A stretch of DNA of 41,385 nt from assembly GCF_002101705.1 (NCBI RefSeq), contig NZ_LQPC01000082.1, positions 1-41,385 on the forward strand. The letters run 5' to 3'. This DNA comes from Mycolicibacterium iranicum. GTDB lineage: Bacteria > Actinomycetota > Actinomycetes > Mycobacteriales > Mycobacteriaceae. A program made the position numbers and the translations under genes. The notes beneath the pieces were generated by a model. The model searched no databases, was not told the origin of the DNA, and saw only the letters and a program-made list of their open reading frames with translations. Positions 22,586 to 30,981 of the stretch are shown in pieces. Within the stretch, counting starts at the first letter, position 1, and each line of letters opens with the position of its first letter.

Positions 22586-22674
22586 CCACACGGGAGTCCC
22601 GGGCACGGGGACTGAGAGTGAGCCGCCGGCTCTTACCGTCACACCTGATCCGGATCATGCCGGCGAAGGGAGCG
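22586..22674 (+). ncRNA. TPP riboswitch (THI element) upstream of thiO
   Basis: The canonical blocks are in order: GGGAG at the 5' side of P1, CTGAGA at 22612-22617 (pyrimidine-sensing helix), ACC about 18 bases later, CCTGATCCGGAT, then a CCGGCG-AAGGGA 3' block ending near 22671. The final AAGGGAG is also the Shine-Dalgarno for thiO, 8 bases before its ATG. Ligand binding would therefore hide the ribosome site, so translational control is inferred. Confidence 0.93.
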
Positions 22675-22680
22675 ACACAA

Positions 22681-23697
22681 ATGCCCAGACTGGCCGTGAT
22701 CGGCGGTGGCGTCATCGGGCTGGCCGTGGCCCGCCGCGCCGCCCACGACGGCTGGCAGGTGCGTGTGCACCGCACGGGTGAACCCGGCGCGTCCTGGGTC
22801 GCCGGCGGCATGCTGGCACCGCACAGCGAAGGCTGGCCGGGCGAGGAGCAGCTGCTCAAGATCGGTCTCGAGTCGCTGACGCTGTGGCACGAGGTGTTTC
22901 TCGCGAGCTTGCCACCCGAGGTCGTCACCGCCCGCGAGTCCCTCGTCGTCGCCGTCGATGCGGCCGACGCCGCCGATCTGAGGACCGTCGGTGCCTGGCT
23001 GTCGGCCCAGGGGCACCCGGTGACGATGACGACCGCTGCGCGCGATGTGGAACCGCTTCTGGCCCAAGGTATCCGGCACGGATTCCGGGCTGAGACCGAG
23101 CTTGCCGTCGACAATCGCGCCGTGGTCGAGGCGCTGGCTTCACAGTGCGAAAGCCTCGGTGTTGAGTGGGCACCGCCGGTCGGCTCGCTGGCCGACACCG
23201 CCGACTCCGACACCGTCGTGCTGGCCAACGGCATCGATGCGCCGTCGCTGTGGCCCGGGCTACCGGTGCGTCCGGTGAAAGGTGAGGTGCTGCGGTTGCG
23301 GTGGCGACGCGGATGCCTGCCGATTCCGCAGCGTGTGGTCCGCGCCCGGGTGCGCGGGCGGCAGGTGTACGTCGTGCCGCGCGCCGATGGCGTGGTGGTC
23401 GGGGCGACGCAGTACGAACACGGCCGCGACACCTCACCAACCGTCAGCGGCGTGCGGGACCTGCTCGACGATGCCTGCACAGTGATGCCGGCCCTCGGCG
23501 AGTACGAGTTCGCCGAGGCCGCGGCGGGTTTGCGGCCCATGACACCCGACAACCTTCCGCTCGTCGGGCGACTCGACGAGCGCACACTGGTGGCCGTTGG
23601 CCACGGCCGGTCGGGTTTCCTGCTCGCGCCGTGGACCGTGGAGACGATCGCGGCCGAACTGCAGGCAGCGATGAGGGAGGTGACGGTCGCCGAATGA
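22681..23697 (+). CDS. thiO: Glycine oxidase / thiazole-pathway FAD oxidase ThiO
   Basis: A 338-residue FAD-dependent amine oxidase of the DAO fold that oxidises glycine to the imine used in thiazole formation. The ADP-binding loop is LAVIGGGVIGLAVARRA. Next come GASWVAGGMLAPHSE, VRPVKGEVLRL, YVVPRADGVVVGATQYE and the C-terminal GLRPMTPDNLPLVGR with GHGRSGFLLAP. ATG 22681 follows the TPP riboswitch by a few bases. Its stop overlaps thiS (ATGA), as in Rv0415-Rv0416. Confidence 0.95.
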   Translation: MPRLAVIGGGVIGLAVARRAAHDGWQVRVHRTGEPGASWVAGGMLAPHSEGWPGEEQLLKIGLESLTLWHEVFLASLPPEVVTARESLVVAVDAADAADLRTVGAWLSAQGHPVTMTTAARDVEPLLAQGIRHGFRAETELAVDNRAVVEALASQCESLGVEWAPPVGSLADTADSDTVVLANGIDAPSLWPGLPVRPVKGEVLRLRWRRGCLPIPQRVVRARVRGRQVYVVPRADGVVVGATQYEHGRDTSPTVSGVRDLLDDACTVMPALGEYEFAEAAAGLRPMTPDNLPLVGRLDERTLVAVGHGRSGFLLAPWTVETIAAELQAAMREVTVAE

Positions 23698-23891
23698 ACG
23701 TCATAGTGAACGACGAAGCAGTCGAAGTGGACGACCGGACGACAGTGTCCGGGCTTCTCGACCACCTCGGCATCCCCGAGAATGGAATCGCGGTCGCGGT
23801 GGACTGGTCGGTGATACCCCGTTCACAGTGGGACACCGTGTTGACGGACGGAGCGAAGATCGAAGTGGTGACGGCGGTGCAGGGTGGCTGA
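23694..23891 (+). CDS. thiS: Sulfur-carrier protein ThiS
   Basis: A 65-residue ubiquitin-fold carrier ending in Gly-Gly (TAVQGG), the site that is thiocarboxylated to deliver sulfur to the thiazole. The N-terminus MNVIVNDEAVEVDDRTTVSG is a typical ThiS opening. The ATG overlaps the thiO stop by 4 bases and the end overlaps thiG by 8, so three thi genes are tightly coupled. Confidence 0.95.
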   Translation: MNVIVNDEAVEVDDRTTVSGLLDHLGIPENGIAVAVDWSVIPRSQWDTVLTDGAKIEVVTAVQGG

Positions 23892-24666
23892 TTTCTCGGT
23901 GCCTGATTTTTCGGCGGGCAAGCTGAGCATCGCGGGACGGGAGTTCGGGTCGCGGCTGATTCTCGGCACCGGCGGCGCCGCCAACCTCGCGGTGCTGGAG
24001 TCCGCACTCGTGGCCTCCGAGACCGAGCTGACGACCGTGGCGATGCGGCGCGTCGACGCCGACGGCGGCACGGGCGTACTGGATCTGCTCACCCGCCTCG
24101 GCATCACCCCGCTGCCCAACACCGCGGGATGCCGTGGCGCGGCGGAGGCGGTCATGACCGCCCAGCTGGCCCGCGAGGCGCTTCAGACGAACTGGGTGAA
24201 GCTCGAAGTCATCGCCGACGAGCGGACCCTGCTGCCAGACGCCGTCGAATTGATCAGGGCCGCAGAACAACTCGTCGACGACGGGTTCGTGGTGCTGCCG
24301 TACACCAACGACGACCCGGTGCTGGCGCGGCGCCTGGAGGCGACGGGCTGCGCTGCCGTGATGCCCCTCGGATCGCCGATCGGCACCGGTCTTGGCATCG
24401 CCAACCCGCACAACATCGAGATGATCGTCGATCAGGCGGGGGTGCCGGTGATCCTCGACGCCGGCATCGGCACCGCCAGCGATGCGGCACTGGCCATGGA
24501 ACTGGGGTGCGACGCCGTGCTGCTCGCCACCGCGGTCACCCGCGCCTCGGATCCCCCCGCGATGGCCGCGGCGATGTCGGCCGCGGTCAGGGCCGGCTAC
24601 CTGGCGCGGCGGGCCGGCCGTATCCCGAAGAGGTTCTGGGCTCAGGCGAGCAGCCCGGCGCTGTGA
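23884..24666 (+). CDS. thiG: Thiazole synthase
   Basis: A 260-residue TIM-barrel enzyme that condenses deoxyxylulose phosphate, dehydroglycine and ThiS-bound sulfur. The Schiff-base lysine is K106 in NWVKLEVI. Others are LILGTGG, the LPNTAGCRGAAEAV block, MPLGSPIGTGLGI, and VPVILDAGIGTASDAALAMELGCDAVLLATAV. GTG 23884 overlaps thiS by 8 bases. The gene after it, 4 bases away, is an SGNH esterase rather than lpqL as in M. tuberculosis. Confidence 0.96.
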   Translation: MADFSVPDFSAGKLSIAGREFGSRLILGTGGAANLAVLESALVASETELTTVAMRRVDADGGTGVLDLLTRLGITPLPNTAGCRGAAEAVMTAQLAREALQTNWVKLEVIADERTLLPDAVELIRAAEQLVDDGFVVLPYTNDDPVLARRLEATGCAAVMPLGSPIGTGLGIANPHNIEMIVDQAGVPVILDAGIGTASDAALAMELGCDAVLLATAVTRASDPPAMAAAMSAAVRAGYLARRAGRIPKRFWAQASSPAL

Positions 24667-24670
24667 CCCG

Positions 24671-25429
24671 ATGACGAGGTATGTGGCGCTGGGCAGTTCG
24701 ATGGCGGCCGGGCCGGGCATCACGCCGCGGGTACCGGGATCGCCTCGCGCGGCGGGACGGTCCGCACGTAACTATCCGCACCTCGTAGCGCGCACGCTCG
24801 GCCTCGATCTGGTCGACGTCACCTATTCGGGTGCGACCACCGCGCACGTGCTGTCCGAAGCTCAGCGGGGCGCGCCGCCACAGATCGATGCACTCGACGG
24901 CACCGAGACGCTGGTGACGGTGACGATCGGCGGTAACGACGCGGGCTACGTCCCGATGTTGTTTGCCGCCGGGCTGCCCCGCGTGCTGCGCTCGGCCCCC
25001 TTGCTGGGCGGCAGGATTCGAGAGCTTCTCGATCCGTCCGCCCGCTATGTCGCACTCGCGGAGGCGGGCAGCGCCCTGATCGACGTCGGCCGCGAGATCC
25101 GGCTCCGCGCACCGCGGGCCACCGTGCTGTTCGTCGACTACCTGACGCTGCTGCCGGCCACCGGTTCCGCGCCGCCGCTGCGCGAGCCTGAGCTCACCCT
25201 CGGCAGGCACATGGCCACGACGCTGCAGCAGCTGACCGCGGACGCGGCGCGAGTCAGCGGCTGCGGCCTGGTGGAAGCCGCCGCGGCCAGCAGCGATCAC
25301 CACGCCTGGTCGGCCTCACCCTGGACCACCAAGTTCGGATTCCCGCTTCCGCGGCGTCCCGCGCCCCTGCATCCCAACGCCGAGGGGATGCGCGCCGTCG
25401 CCGACCTCGTTGTGGCAGCGGCGACATGA
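24671..25429 (+). CDS. SGNH/GDSL-type hydrolase
   Basis: A 252-residue esterase-like protein. Block I is ALGSSMAAGPG (nucleophile Ser10), block III is IGGNDAGY, and the Asp/His pair is replaced by the LHPNAEGM block with His234, giving the S-G-N-H set. No signal peptide is visible, so it is probably cytoplasmic. The substrate is unknown; family members cleave acyl esters. It starts 4 bases after thiG and its stop overlaps the ABC ATPase start (ATGA), placing it in the TPP-riboswitch-led run although no role in thiamine metabolism is known. Confidence 0.82.
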   Translation: MTRYVALGSSMAAGPGITPRVPGSPRAAGRSARNYPHLVARTLGLDLVDVTYSGATTAHVLSEAQRGAPPQIDALDGTETLVTVTIGGNDAGYVPMLFAAGLPRVLRSAPLLGGRIRELLDPSARYVALAEAGSALIDVGREIRLRAPRATVLFVDYLTLLPATGSAPPLREPELTLGRHMATTLQQLTADAARVSGCGLVEAAAASSDHHAWSASPWTTKFGFPLPRRPAPLHPNAEGMRAVADLVVAAAT

Positions 25430-26343
25430 TCGAACTGGAATCTCTCACAAAGGTTTTCCGGGCGACCAACGGACCGCACCGCGCTGTCGACGGATTGACC
25501 TGCACCATCGAGCCCGGTGTCGTGACGGGATTCCTCGGCCCCAACGGGGCGGGCAAGACCACCACGATGCGGATGATCCTCGGCTTGGACCGCCCCACCT
25601 CGGGCACCGCGACCATCGGCGGCAAGACCTATCGGCAGCTGACCGATCCGCTGCGCGCGGTCGGTGGGCTTCTGGACGCCAGGCAGGTCCATCCGAACCG
25701 TGCCGTGCGCGACCATCTGCGCTGGATCGCCGCGACCAACCGCATCGACAAGGGCAGGGTCGACGACGTCCTCGACATGGTCGGGCTTGCCGCGGTCGCC
25801 GGCTCCCGCGCCGGCACCCTGTCGCTGGGTATGAGCCAGCGCCTCGGTATCGCGGCGGCACTGATCGGCGATCCTCCGGTGCTGCTGTTCGACGAACCGG
25901 TCAACGGCCTCGACCCCGAGGGCATCCACTGGGTGCGGACGCTGATGCGCACCCTCGCGGCGGAGGGCCGCACCGTGCTGGTGTCCAGCCACCTGCTCTC
26001 GGCGATGGCCAACACCGCCGACCGTCTGGTGGTCATCGGCAAGGGCAGGCTGATCGCGGCGACGTCGGTGGCGGAGTTCGTCAGCCGCTCCGGCGGTGCC
26101 GTCGTGCGGGTGCGCAGCCCGCAGCTACGTGAACTTTCCGTTGCGCTGACCGCGGCCGGTCTCACCGTGCATGAGGACGACTCGGGCCTGACAGTCAGCG
26201 ACACCACGACGGAGGCGGTCGGCGAACTCGCCGCCCGGAACTCGATCGCGCTGCACGAGCTCAGTGCGCAGCAGGTGTCCCTTGAGCAGGCTTACCTGGC
26301 GTCCACCGACGACGCCACGGAGTATCGGGGGAGGTCCCGGTGA
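25426..26343 (+). CDS. ABC transporter ATP-binding protein (DrrA-like exporter type)
   Basis: A 305-residue ATPase. Walker A is GPNGAGKTT (about 38-46), the signature is LSLGMSQR, Walker B is PVLLFDEP, and the switch His is in VSSHLLS. The N-terminal VDGLTCTIEPGVVTGFLGP and a C-terminal extension of about 80 residues are typical of exporter-type ATPases of the CcmA/DrrA class. The ATG overlaps the SGNH stop and the stop overlaps the permease GTG, so the two ABC subunits are made together. Substrate unknown. Confidence 0.9.
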   Translation: MIELESLTKVFRATNGPHRAVDGLTCTIEPGVVTGFLGPNGAGKTTTMRMILGLDRPTSGTATIGGKTYRQLTDPLRAVGGLLDARQVHPNRAVRDHLRWIAATNRIDKGRVDDVLDMVGLAAVAGSRAGTLSLGMSQRLGIAAALIGDPPVLLFDEPVNGLDPEGIHWVRTLMRTLAAEGRTVLVSSHLLSAMANTADRLVVIGKGRLIAATSVAEFVSRSGGAVVRVRSPQLRELSVALTAAGLTVHEDDSGLTVSDTTTEAVGELAARNSIALHELSAQQVSLEQAYLASTDDATEYRGRSR

Positions 26344-27089
26344 TCGGCCCCGTCGTGAATGCCGAGCGCATCAAGCTGACCACGCTGCGGTCCCCGTTGT
26401 GGTCGGCGGGAGCCGCGGTGCTGCTCAGCTTCGGTCTGGCGGCCCTACAGGCGTCGGTCGCCTACGGCTACGAGCGCATGACCGTCGCCTCGGCCTGCCT
26501 CGGCGTCGCCGTCTTCGGGGTCCCGGTATTGATGATCGTCGCCGCGATGACCGTGACGAGCGAGTACCGCAGCGGGCTGATTGCGACCACCTTCATGGCC
26601 ACCCCGCACCGGACGTCGGTGATATGTGCCAAAGCGCTTGTGACCGCGTTGTTCTCGGCATTCTCGGCCGTGGTGATGGTGTTCGGCTCTGTCATGGTGG
26701 CCCGGCTGGTCGCCGAGCCCGGTGTTGCCGACGGCATGACGGTGGCCGCGACGGTGAGCTTTTCGGCCGGATTGGCGTTGTATGCGGCGCTGGCGGCCGT
26801 CCTCGGCGTCGGAGTCGCGGTGCTGCTGCGGCACACCGCGGGTGCGGTGACGGTTCTGCTGCTGTGGCCGCTGCTCGTCGAGCCGTTGCTGGGCAACCTC
26901 CCGGGCCGCGGCTGGGAGATCGGCCCGTACCTGCCGTTCGCCAACGTCTTCCGGTTTCTCGAGGTCCAGTGGCTGTTCCCTGAATATGCGATGCACTGGG
27001 GTGCATGGGGTTCGCTCGGCTACTTCACCGGTATCGTCGGTGCGATCTTCGTCGCGGCACTCGTCACGGTGAACCGCCGCGACGCTTAG
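26340..27089 (+). CDS. ABC transporter permease (ABC-2 type)
   Basis: A 249-residue membrane protein with about six hydrophobic helices, starting NAERIKLTTLRSPLWS, the usual opening of ABC-2-like permeases, followed by VTSEYRSGLIATTFMATPHR, the conserved cytoplasmic loop. It pairs with the preceding ATPase (4-base GTGA overlap) to form a putative small-molecule exporter. No substrate-binding protein is encoded nearby, consistent with export. The next gene begins one base after its stop. Confidence 0.87.
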   Translation: MIGPVVNAERIKLTTLRSPLWSAGAAVLLSFGLAALQASVAYGYERMTVASACLGVAVFGVPVLMIVAAMTVTSEYRSGLIATTFMATPHRTSVICAKALVTALFSAFSAVVMVFGSVMVARLVAEPGVADGMTVAATVSFSAGLALYAALAAVLGVGVAVLLRHTAGAVTVLLLWPLLVEPLLGNLPGRGWEIGPYLPFANVFRFLEVQWLFPEYAMHWGAWGSLGYFTGIVGAIFVAALVTVNRRDA

Positions 27090-27090
27090 C

Positions 27091-28011
27091 ATGGCTGCGA
27101 TGACCGATCCACACGTGCTGACGCTGCGCGCGCCCCACCTCGACGTCGCCGCACTGTCGTGGGGTCCTCCCGACGGCCGACTTGCGCTGTGCCTGCACGG
27201 TTTCCCCGACAGTGCGTGAGGATGGCGCAAACTGGCGCCGCTGCTGGCCGACAAGGGTTTTCGTGTCGTCGCGCCGTTCGCGCGGGGATATGCGCCCACC
27301 GGGCCCGCCGCCGACGGTGACTACCACATCGGCGCACTCATGTACGACGCGCTGGCGGTGTACGAGGAGCTCGGGTCGCCCCCGGACGCTGTACTGATCG
27401 GTCACGATTGGGGCGCTTTCACGTCGAATGCCATCGCCGCGTTTCCGGATACCCCGTTCGCCGAACATATTTCGATCGCGGTGCCGCCGGTGGGGGCGAT
27501 AAACCGCAGCCGCGGATCGATCGCGCGCCAGCTCCGGATGATGCCGCGTCAGTTGCGTAACAGCTGGTACATCCTGTTCTTTCAGCTGCCCGGGTTGCCC
27601 GAACGGCTGCTGTCCCGGGTGATCCCGCGGCTGTGGCGTGACTGGGGACCGGCCGGCTATGACACCGCCACCGAACTCGACGACGCGCTGGCCGCGCTGC
27701 CGAGCCCGGCCCACCGGCGGGCCGCCGTCGGCTACTACCGCGCCATGGTCCGGCCGTCGCGACCCGCCGATCGGTATGCCGAACTGCAGAAGTGGTGCTT
27801 CGAGTTGCCGCAGCTACCCATTCTGCATCTGCAAGGGGAACAGGACGGCGCGATGCAGGCCGGCTATTGCGAGTCGATGCTGTCGGTCCTCCCGCCGGGC
27901 AGCCGAGTGGTCATGATTCCCGCGGCCGGGCATTTCCTCCAGATCGAGCGACCGCAGGTCACCGCCGAGGCCATCCTCGACTACCTCGGTGACCGTCAGG
28001 GGCCGCGCTAA
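27091..28011 (+). pseudogene. Alpha/beta hydrolase (epoxide-hydrolase-like) with in-frame TGA
   Basis: From ATG 27091 the frame reads a normal hydrolase N-terminus (LRAPHLDVAALSWGPPDG, then the oxyanion strand LCLHGFPDSA), hits TGA at 27217-27219, and continues in the same frame as GWRKLAPLLADKGFRVVAP to a stop at 28011. The family has Trp here (HGFPDSxWxW), so a single TGG to TGA change explains the break. The rest is intact: nucleophile Asp in LIGHDWGAFTSN and catalytic His in AAGHFLQIERP. An internal ATG at 27340 would give a 223-residue protein lacking the oxyanion loop. Either a recent nonsense mutation or a sequence error; 306 codons in all. Confidence 0.85.
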
Positions 28012-28012
28012 C

Positions 28013-29518
28013 GTGGTGGTCGTGACCCGCAGAAAACTCGTGACCGTGCTGGCTGTCGTTGCGCTGACGGTCGGCGGCTGTGGGCGCGAACCCAGCCCGG
28101 CGCCGCAACCTGCGCCTGACCCGACTGCTGCCGAGTTCGCCGACGAGTTGTCGCAGTCGGTCACCGTCGAGGCGATGATGGCGCACCTGACGAAGTTGCA
28201 AGAGATCGCCGATGCCCATGGCGGCAACCGGGCCCTCGGTCAGCCCGGCTACGACGCCAGTGTCGACTATGTGGCCAATGCTCTGCGGGACAAGGGTTTC
28301 GACGTTGACACACCCGAGTTCGAGGTCAAGATCCCGTGGTCCGACGAACCCTCGCTGACCGTCGCGGGCAGCAAGGTCGAGGCCAAACCGATGGAGTACA
28401 CCATCGGTACCCCCGAGGGCGGTACGTCCGGCCCGATCGTCGTCGCCCGATCCGAGGACACCCCCGGATGCACCGCAAGCGACTATGACGGCTTACCCGT
28501 CGACGGTGCGATCGTGCTCGTCGACCGCGGTTCATGCCCGTTCGGCGGGAAGCAGGCGGTGGCCGCCCAACGCGGCGCGGTCGCGCTGATCGTGGCCAAC
28601 AACGAGGACGGTGAGGAGATCCCCGGCGGCACCCTCGGTGAAACCACCGATGTGAAGATCCCCGTCATCAGCGTCACGAAGGCCGCAGGTGAGCAACTGC
28701 GCCGAGAGCCGGGCGCACGCGCGGAGATCAATCTCAACGCGGGTGTCCGGATCGAGCGGACCCGCAACGTCATCGCGCAGACCAAGACGGGATCGACCGC
28801 CGATGTGGTCATGGTCGGGGCGCATTTGGACAGCGTTCCGGAGGGGCCGGGCATCAACGACAACGGTTCCGGAGTGGCCGCGGTCCTGGAAACTGCACTG
28901 CAACTGGGGAGCTCGCCGCAGGTGAACAATGCGGTCCGCTTCGGTTTCTGGGGCGCCGAAGAAACTGGGCTGCTGGGTTCGAACGACTACCTGGGGTCGC
29001 TGGACATCGAGGCGCTGCGAGACATCGCGCTCTATCTCAACTTCGACATGGTGGGTTCGCCGAACCCGGGATACTTCACCTACGACGGCGACCAGTCGGC
29101 CACGCCCGACCCCCGCCGGGGTGTGCCGCGGGTTCCTGAGGGCTCGGCCGGCATCGAACGCACCCTGACCGCCTACCTCGACCGTGCCGGAAAGCCCGGT
29201 GAGGACACCTCGTTCGACGGCAGATCGGACTACGACGGCTTCACGAGAGCGGGTATTCCTGCGGGAGGCCTGTTCTCGGGAGCCGAGGAGAAGATGTCGG
29301 CCGAGCAGGCCGAACTCTGGGGCGGACAGGCCGACGAGTCGTTCGACCCGAACTATCACAAGGCATCCGACACTCTCGAGCACATCGACGAGACGGCCAT
29401 GCGGATCCACGGCAGCGGGGTCGCCTACGCGGTGGCGTTGTACGCACAGGATCAGCGCGGCCGCAACGGGATCCCGCTGCGCGAGGACCGCACCCGCCAC
29501 CAGTTGACCACGCCATGA
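28013..29518 (+). CDS. lpqL: Secreted lipoprotein aminopeptidase LpqL (M28, PA domain)
   Basis: A 501-residue exported zinc peptidase. A short basic N-terminus and hydrophobic segment end at lipobox VGGC. A PA (protease-associated) domain follows at about residues 130-230 (DGAIVLVDRGSCPFGGKQ). The M28 catalytic domain shows H271 in GAHLDS, D283 in INDNGSG, E316-E317 in WGAEETG, D345 in LNFDMVG and H449 in NYHKASD. It matches Rv0418 along its length. GTG 28013 is taken because AGGGG lies 10 bases upstream; GTG 28022 is an alternative giving a shorter n-region. It starts one base after the hydrolase stop and overlaps the next gene by 4 bases. Confidence 0.93.
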   Translation: MVVVTRRKLVTVLAVVALTVGGCGREPSPAPQPAPDPTAAEFADELSQSVTVEAMMAHLTKLQEIADAHGGNRALGQPGYDASVDYVANALRDKGFDVDTPEFEVKIPWSDEPSLTVAGSKVEAKPMEYTIGTPEGGTSGPIVVARSEDTPGCTASDYDGLPVDGAIVLVDRGSCPFGGKQAVAAQRGAVALIVANNEDGEEIPGGTLGETTDVKIPVISVTKAAGEQLRREPGARAEINLNAGVRIERTRNVIAQTKTGSTADVVMVGAHLDSVPEGPGINDNGSGVAAVLETALQLGSSPQVNNAVRFGFWGAEETGLLGSNDYLGSLDIEALRDIALYLNFDMVGSPNPGYFTYDGDQSATPDPRRGVPRVPEGSAGIERTLTAYLDRAGKPGEDTSFDGRSDYDGFTRAGIPAGGLFSGAEEKMSAEQAELWGGQADESFDPNYHKASDTLEHIDETAMRIHGSGVAYAVALYAQDQRGRNGIPLREDRTRHQLTTP

Positions 29519-30981
29519 TGGCTCGCCGGCTGACTACAGCGCTCGTCGCGATGAGCGCACTCGTCGCCTCCTGCTCGTCGCCGAGCGCACCGCCGCCCGA
29601 GGCACGGTGGGGTCCCGACCTTGCCGAGAAGGTGACCATCGACAGTGTCTACGGCCACCTCCTCAAGCTGCAGGACATCGCTGACGCCAACGACGGAAAC
29701 CGGGCCGACGGGTCACCCGGCTATCAGGCAAGCGTGGATTACGTCGCACAGCTGTTGCGCGACAAGGGTTTCGAGGTCGAAACGCCGGAGTTCGAACGGT
29801 TGTCCGGTTCCCGGGGCGGTAGGCCGGTGCTGACCGTGGCCGGCCGCAACTTCCGCGTCGAGCAGGCTTCGCTGATGATCACCACGCCCCCCGGTGGGCT
29901 GAAGGCGATCACGTTGCGCCCCCGCCGGCCTGCAGGATGCACGGCCGCCGACTACGGCAACGTCTCGGTGGCTGAAGCGATCGCGGTGGTCGACGACACT
30001 GGCTGCTCGATCGTCGACAAGCAGAATGTCGCCCTGCGTGAGGGCGCCGTGGGGATGCTGGTGGTCAGCCAAGCCACGCCGTCGCGGCCCGTGGGTGCTC
30101 CGCCCACCCTGTTCACCCCGGGGTATTACAGCGATCTGACGGTGCCGGTCGGCATCATCGACCCGAGCGCCGACGCTGCGCTGCGTCGTACCGATTCCGA
30201 GGTGACGCTGGTCCTGGACAACGAACCCGTCATGACGACATCGAGAAACGTGATCGCGCAGACCAAGACCGGCGACACGAAAAACGTCGTGATGGTGGGC
30301 GCACATCTCGACAGCGTGCAGTCGGGAGCCGGCATCAACGACAACGGATCTGGCGTGGCCGCCGTGCTCGAGACGGCACTGCAACTCGGCGGCGACCCGG
30401 GGACGGCCAACGCAGTGCGCTTCGCATTCTGGGGAGCCGAGGAAGTCTCGATGGACGGCTCCAAGAAGTACCTCAGCTCCCTGAGCAAGGACCAGCTCGA
30501 CGACATCGCGCTGTACCTCAACTTCGACATGCTTGGCTCGCCCAACGCGGGCTACTTCACCGACGACGGCGACCAGTCCACCCAGACGGGCGATTTCGCG
30601 CCTACGCCCGAAGGCAGCGCCGGCATCGAGCGCACCCTGGCCGGACGGCTCCTGCTGACAGGGGTGCGCCCGGCGGACATCCCGCTGCAGCGGGTTACCG
30701 ACTACGCGCCCTTCCTGGCCGCGGGCATTCCCGTCGGCGGCCTCACCACCGGCTCGTCACAGATCAAAACCCCTGTGCAAGCGCGACTCTGGGGTGGTCG
30801 CGACGGGGTGGCGTTCGACCCGAACTACCACACGCGGCTCGACAACATCGACAACATCGACCGGGACGCGCTGGCGGTCATGGCGTCGGCGGTCGCCTAC
30901 GGTGTCGGCACCTACGCGCAGTCGATCGAGGGGGTCAATGGGGTGCCTGCACGGGATCAGCGCGACCGGCGCCCGTCCTGA
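29515..30981 (+). CDS. Second LpqL-like lipoprotein aminopeptidase (M28)
   Basis: A 488-residue paralogue of the preceding gene. The lipobox is LVASC. Zinc and catalytic residues are kept: H264 (GAHLDS), D276 (INDNGSG), E309-E310 (WGAEEVS), D338 (LNFDMLG) and H439 (NYHTRLD). The PA-domain region is more diverged (GCTAADYGNVSVAEAIAVVD), suggesting a different substrate or partner. It replaces lpqM, which occupies this position in M. tuberculosis and is a different kind of protease. ATG 29515 overlaps the lpqL stop (ATGA). The last 47 bases are antisense to the nucleobase permease gene. Confidence 0.9.
   Translation: MMARRLTTALVAMSALVASCSSPSAPPPEARWGPDLAEKVTIDSVYGHLLKLQDIADANDGNRADGSPGYQASVDYVAQLLRDKGFEVETPEFERLSGSRGGRPVLTVAGRNFRVEQASLMITTPPGGLKAITLRPRRPAGCTAADYGNVSVAEAIAVVDDTGCSIVDKQNVALREGAVGMLVVSQATPSRPVGAPPTLFTPGYYSDLTVPVGIIDPSADAALRRTDSEVTLVLDNEPVMTTSRNVIAQTKTGDTKNVVMVGAHLDSVQSGAGINDNGSGVAAVLETALQLGGDPGTANAVRFAFWGAEEVSMDGSKKYLSSLSKDQLDDIALYLNFDMLGSPNAGYFTDDGDQSTQTGDFAPTPEGSAGIERTLAGRLLLTGVRPADIPLQRVTDYAPFLAAGIPVGGLTTGSSQIKTPVQARLWGGRDGVAFDPNYHTRLDNIDNIDRDALAVMASAVAYGVGTYAQSIEGVNGVPARDQRDRRPS

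Noticed and set aside
27217..27219. TGA read as selenocysteine
   Set aside because: The family has Trp at this site, not Cys, and no stem-loop of SECIS type was seen just downstream.
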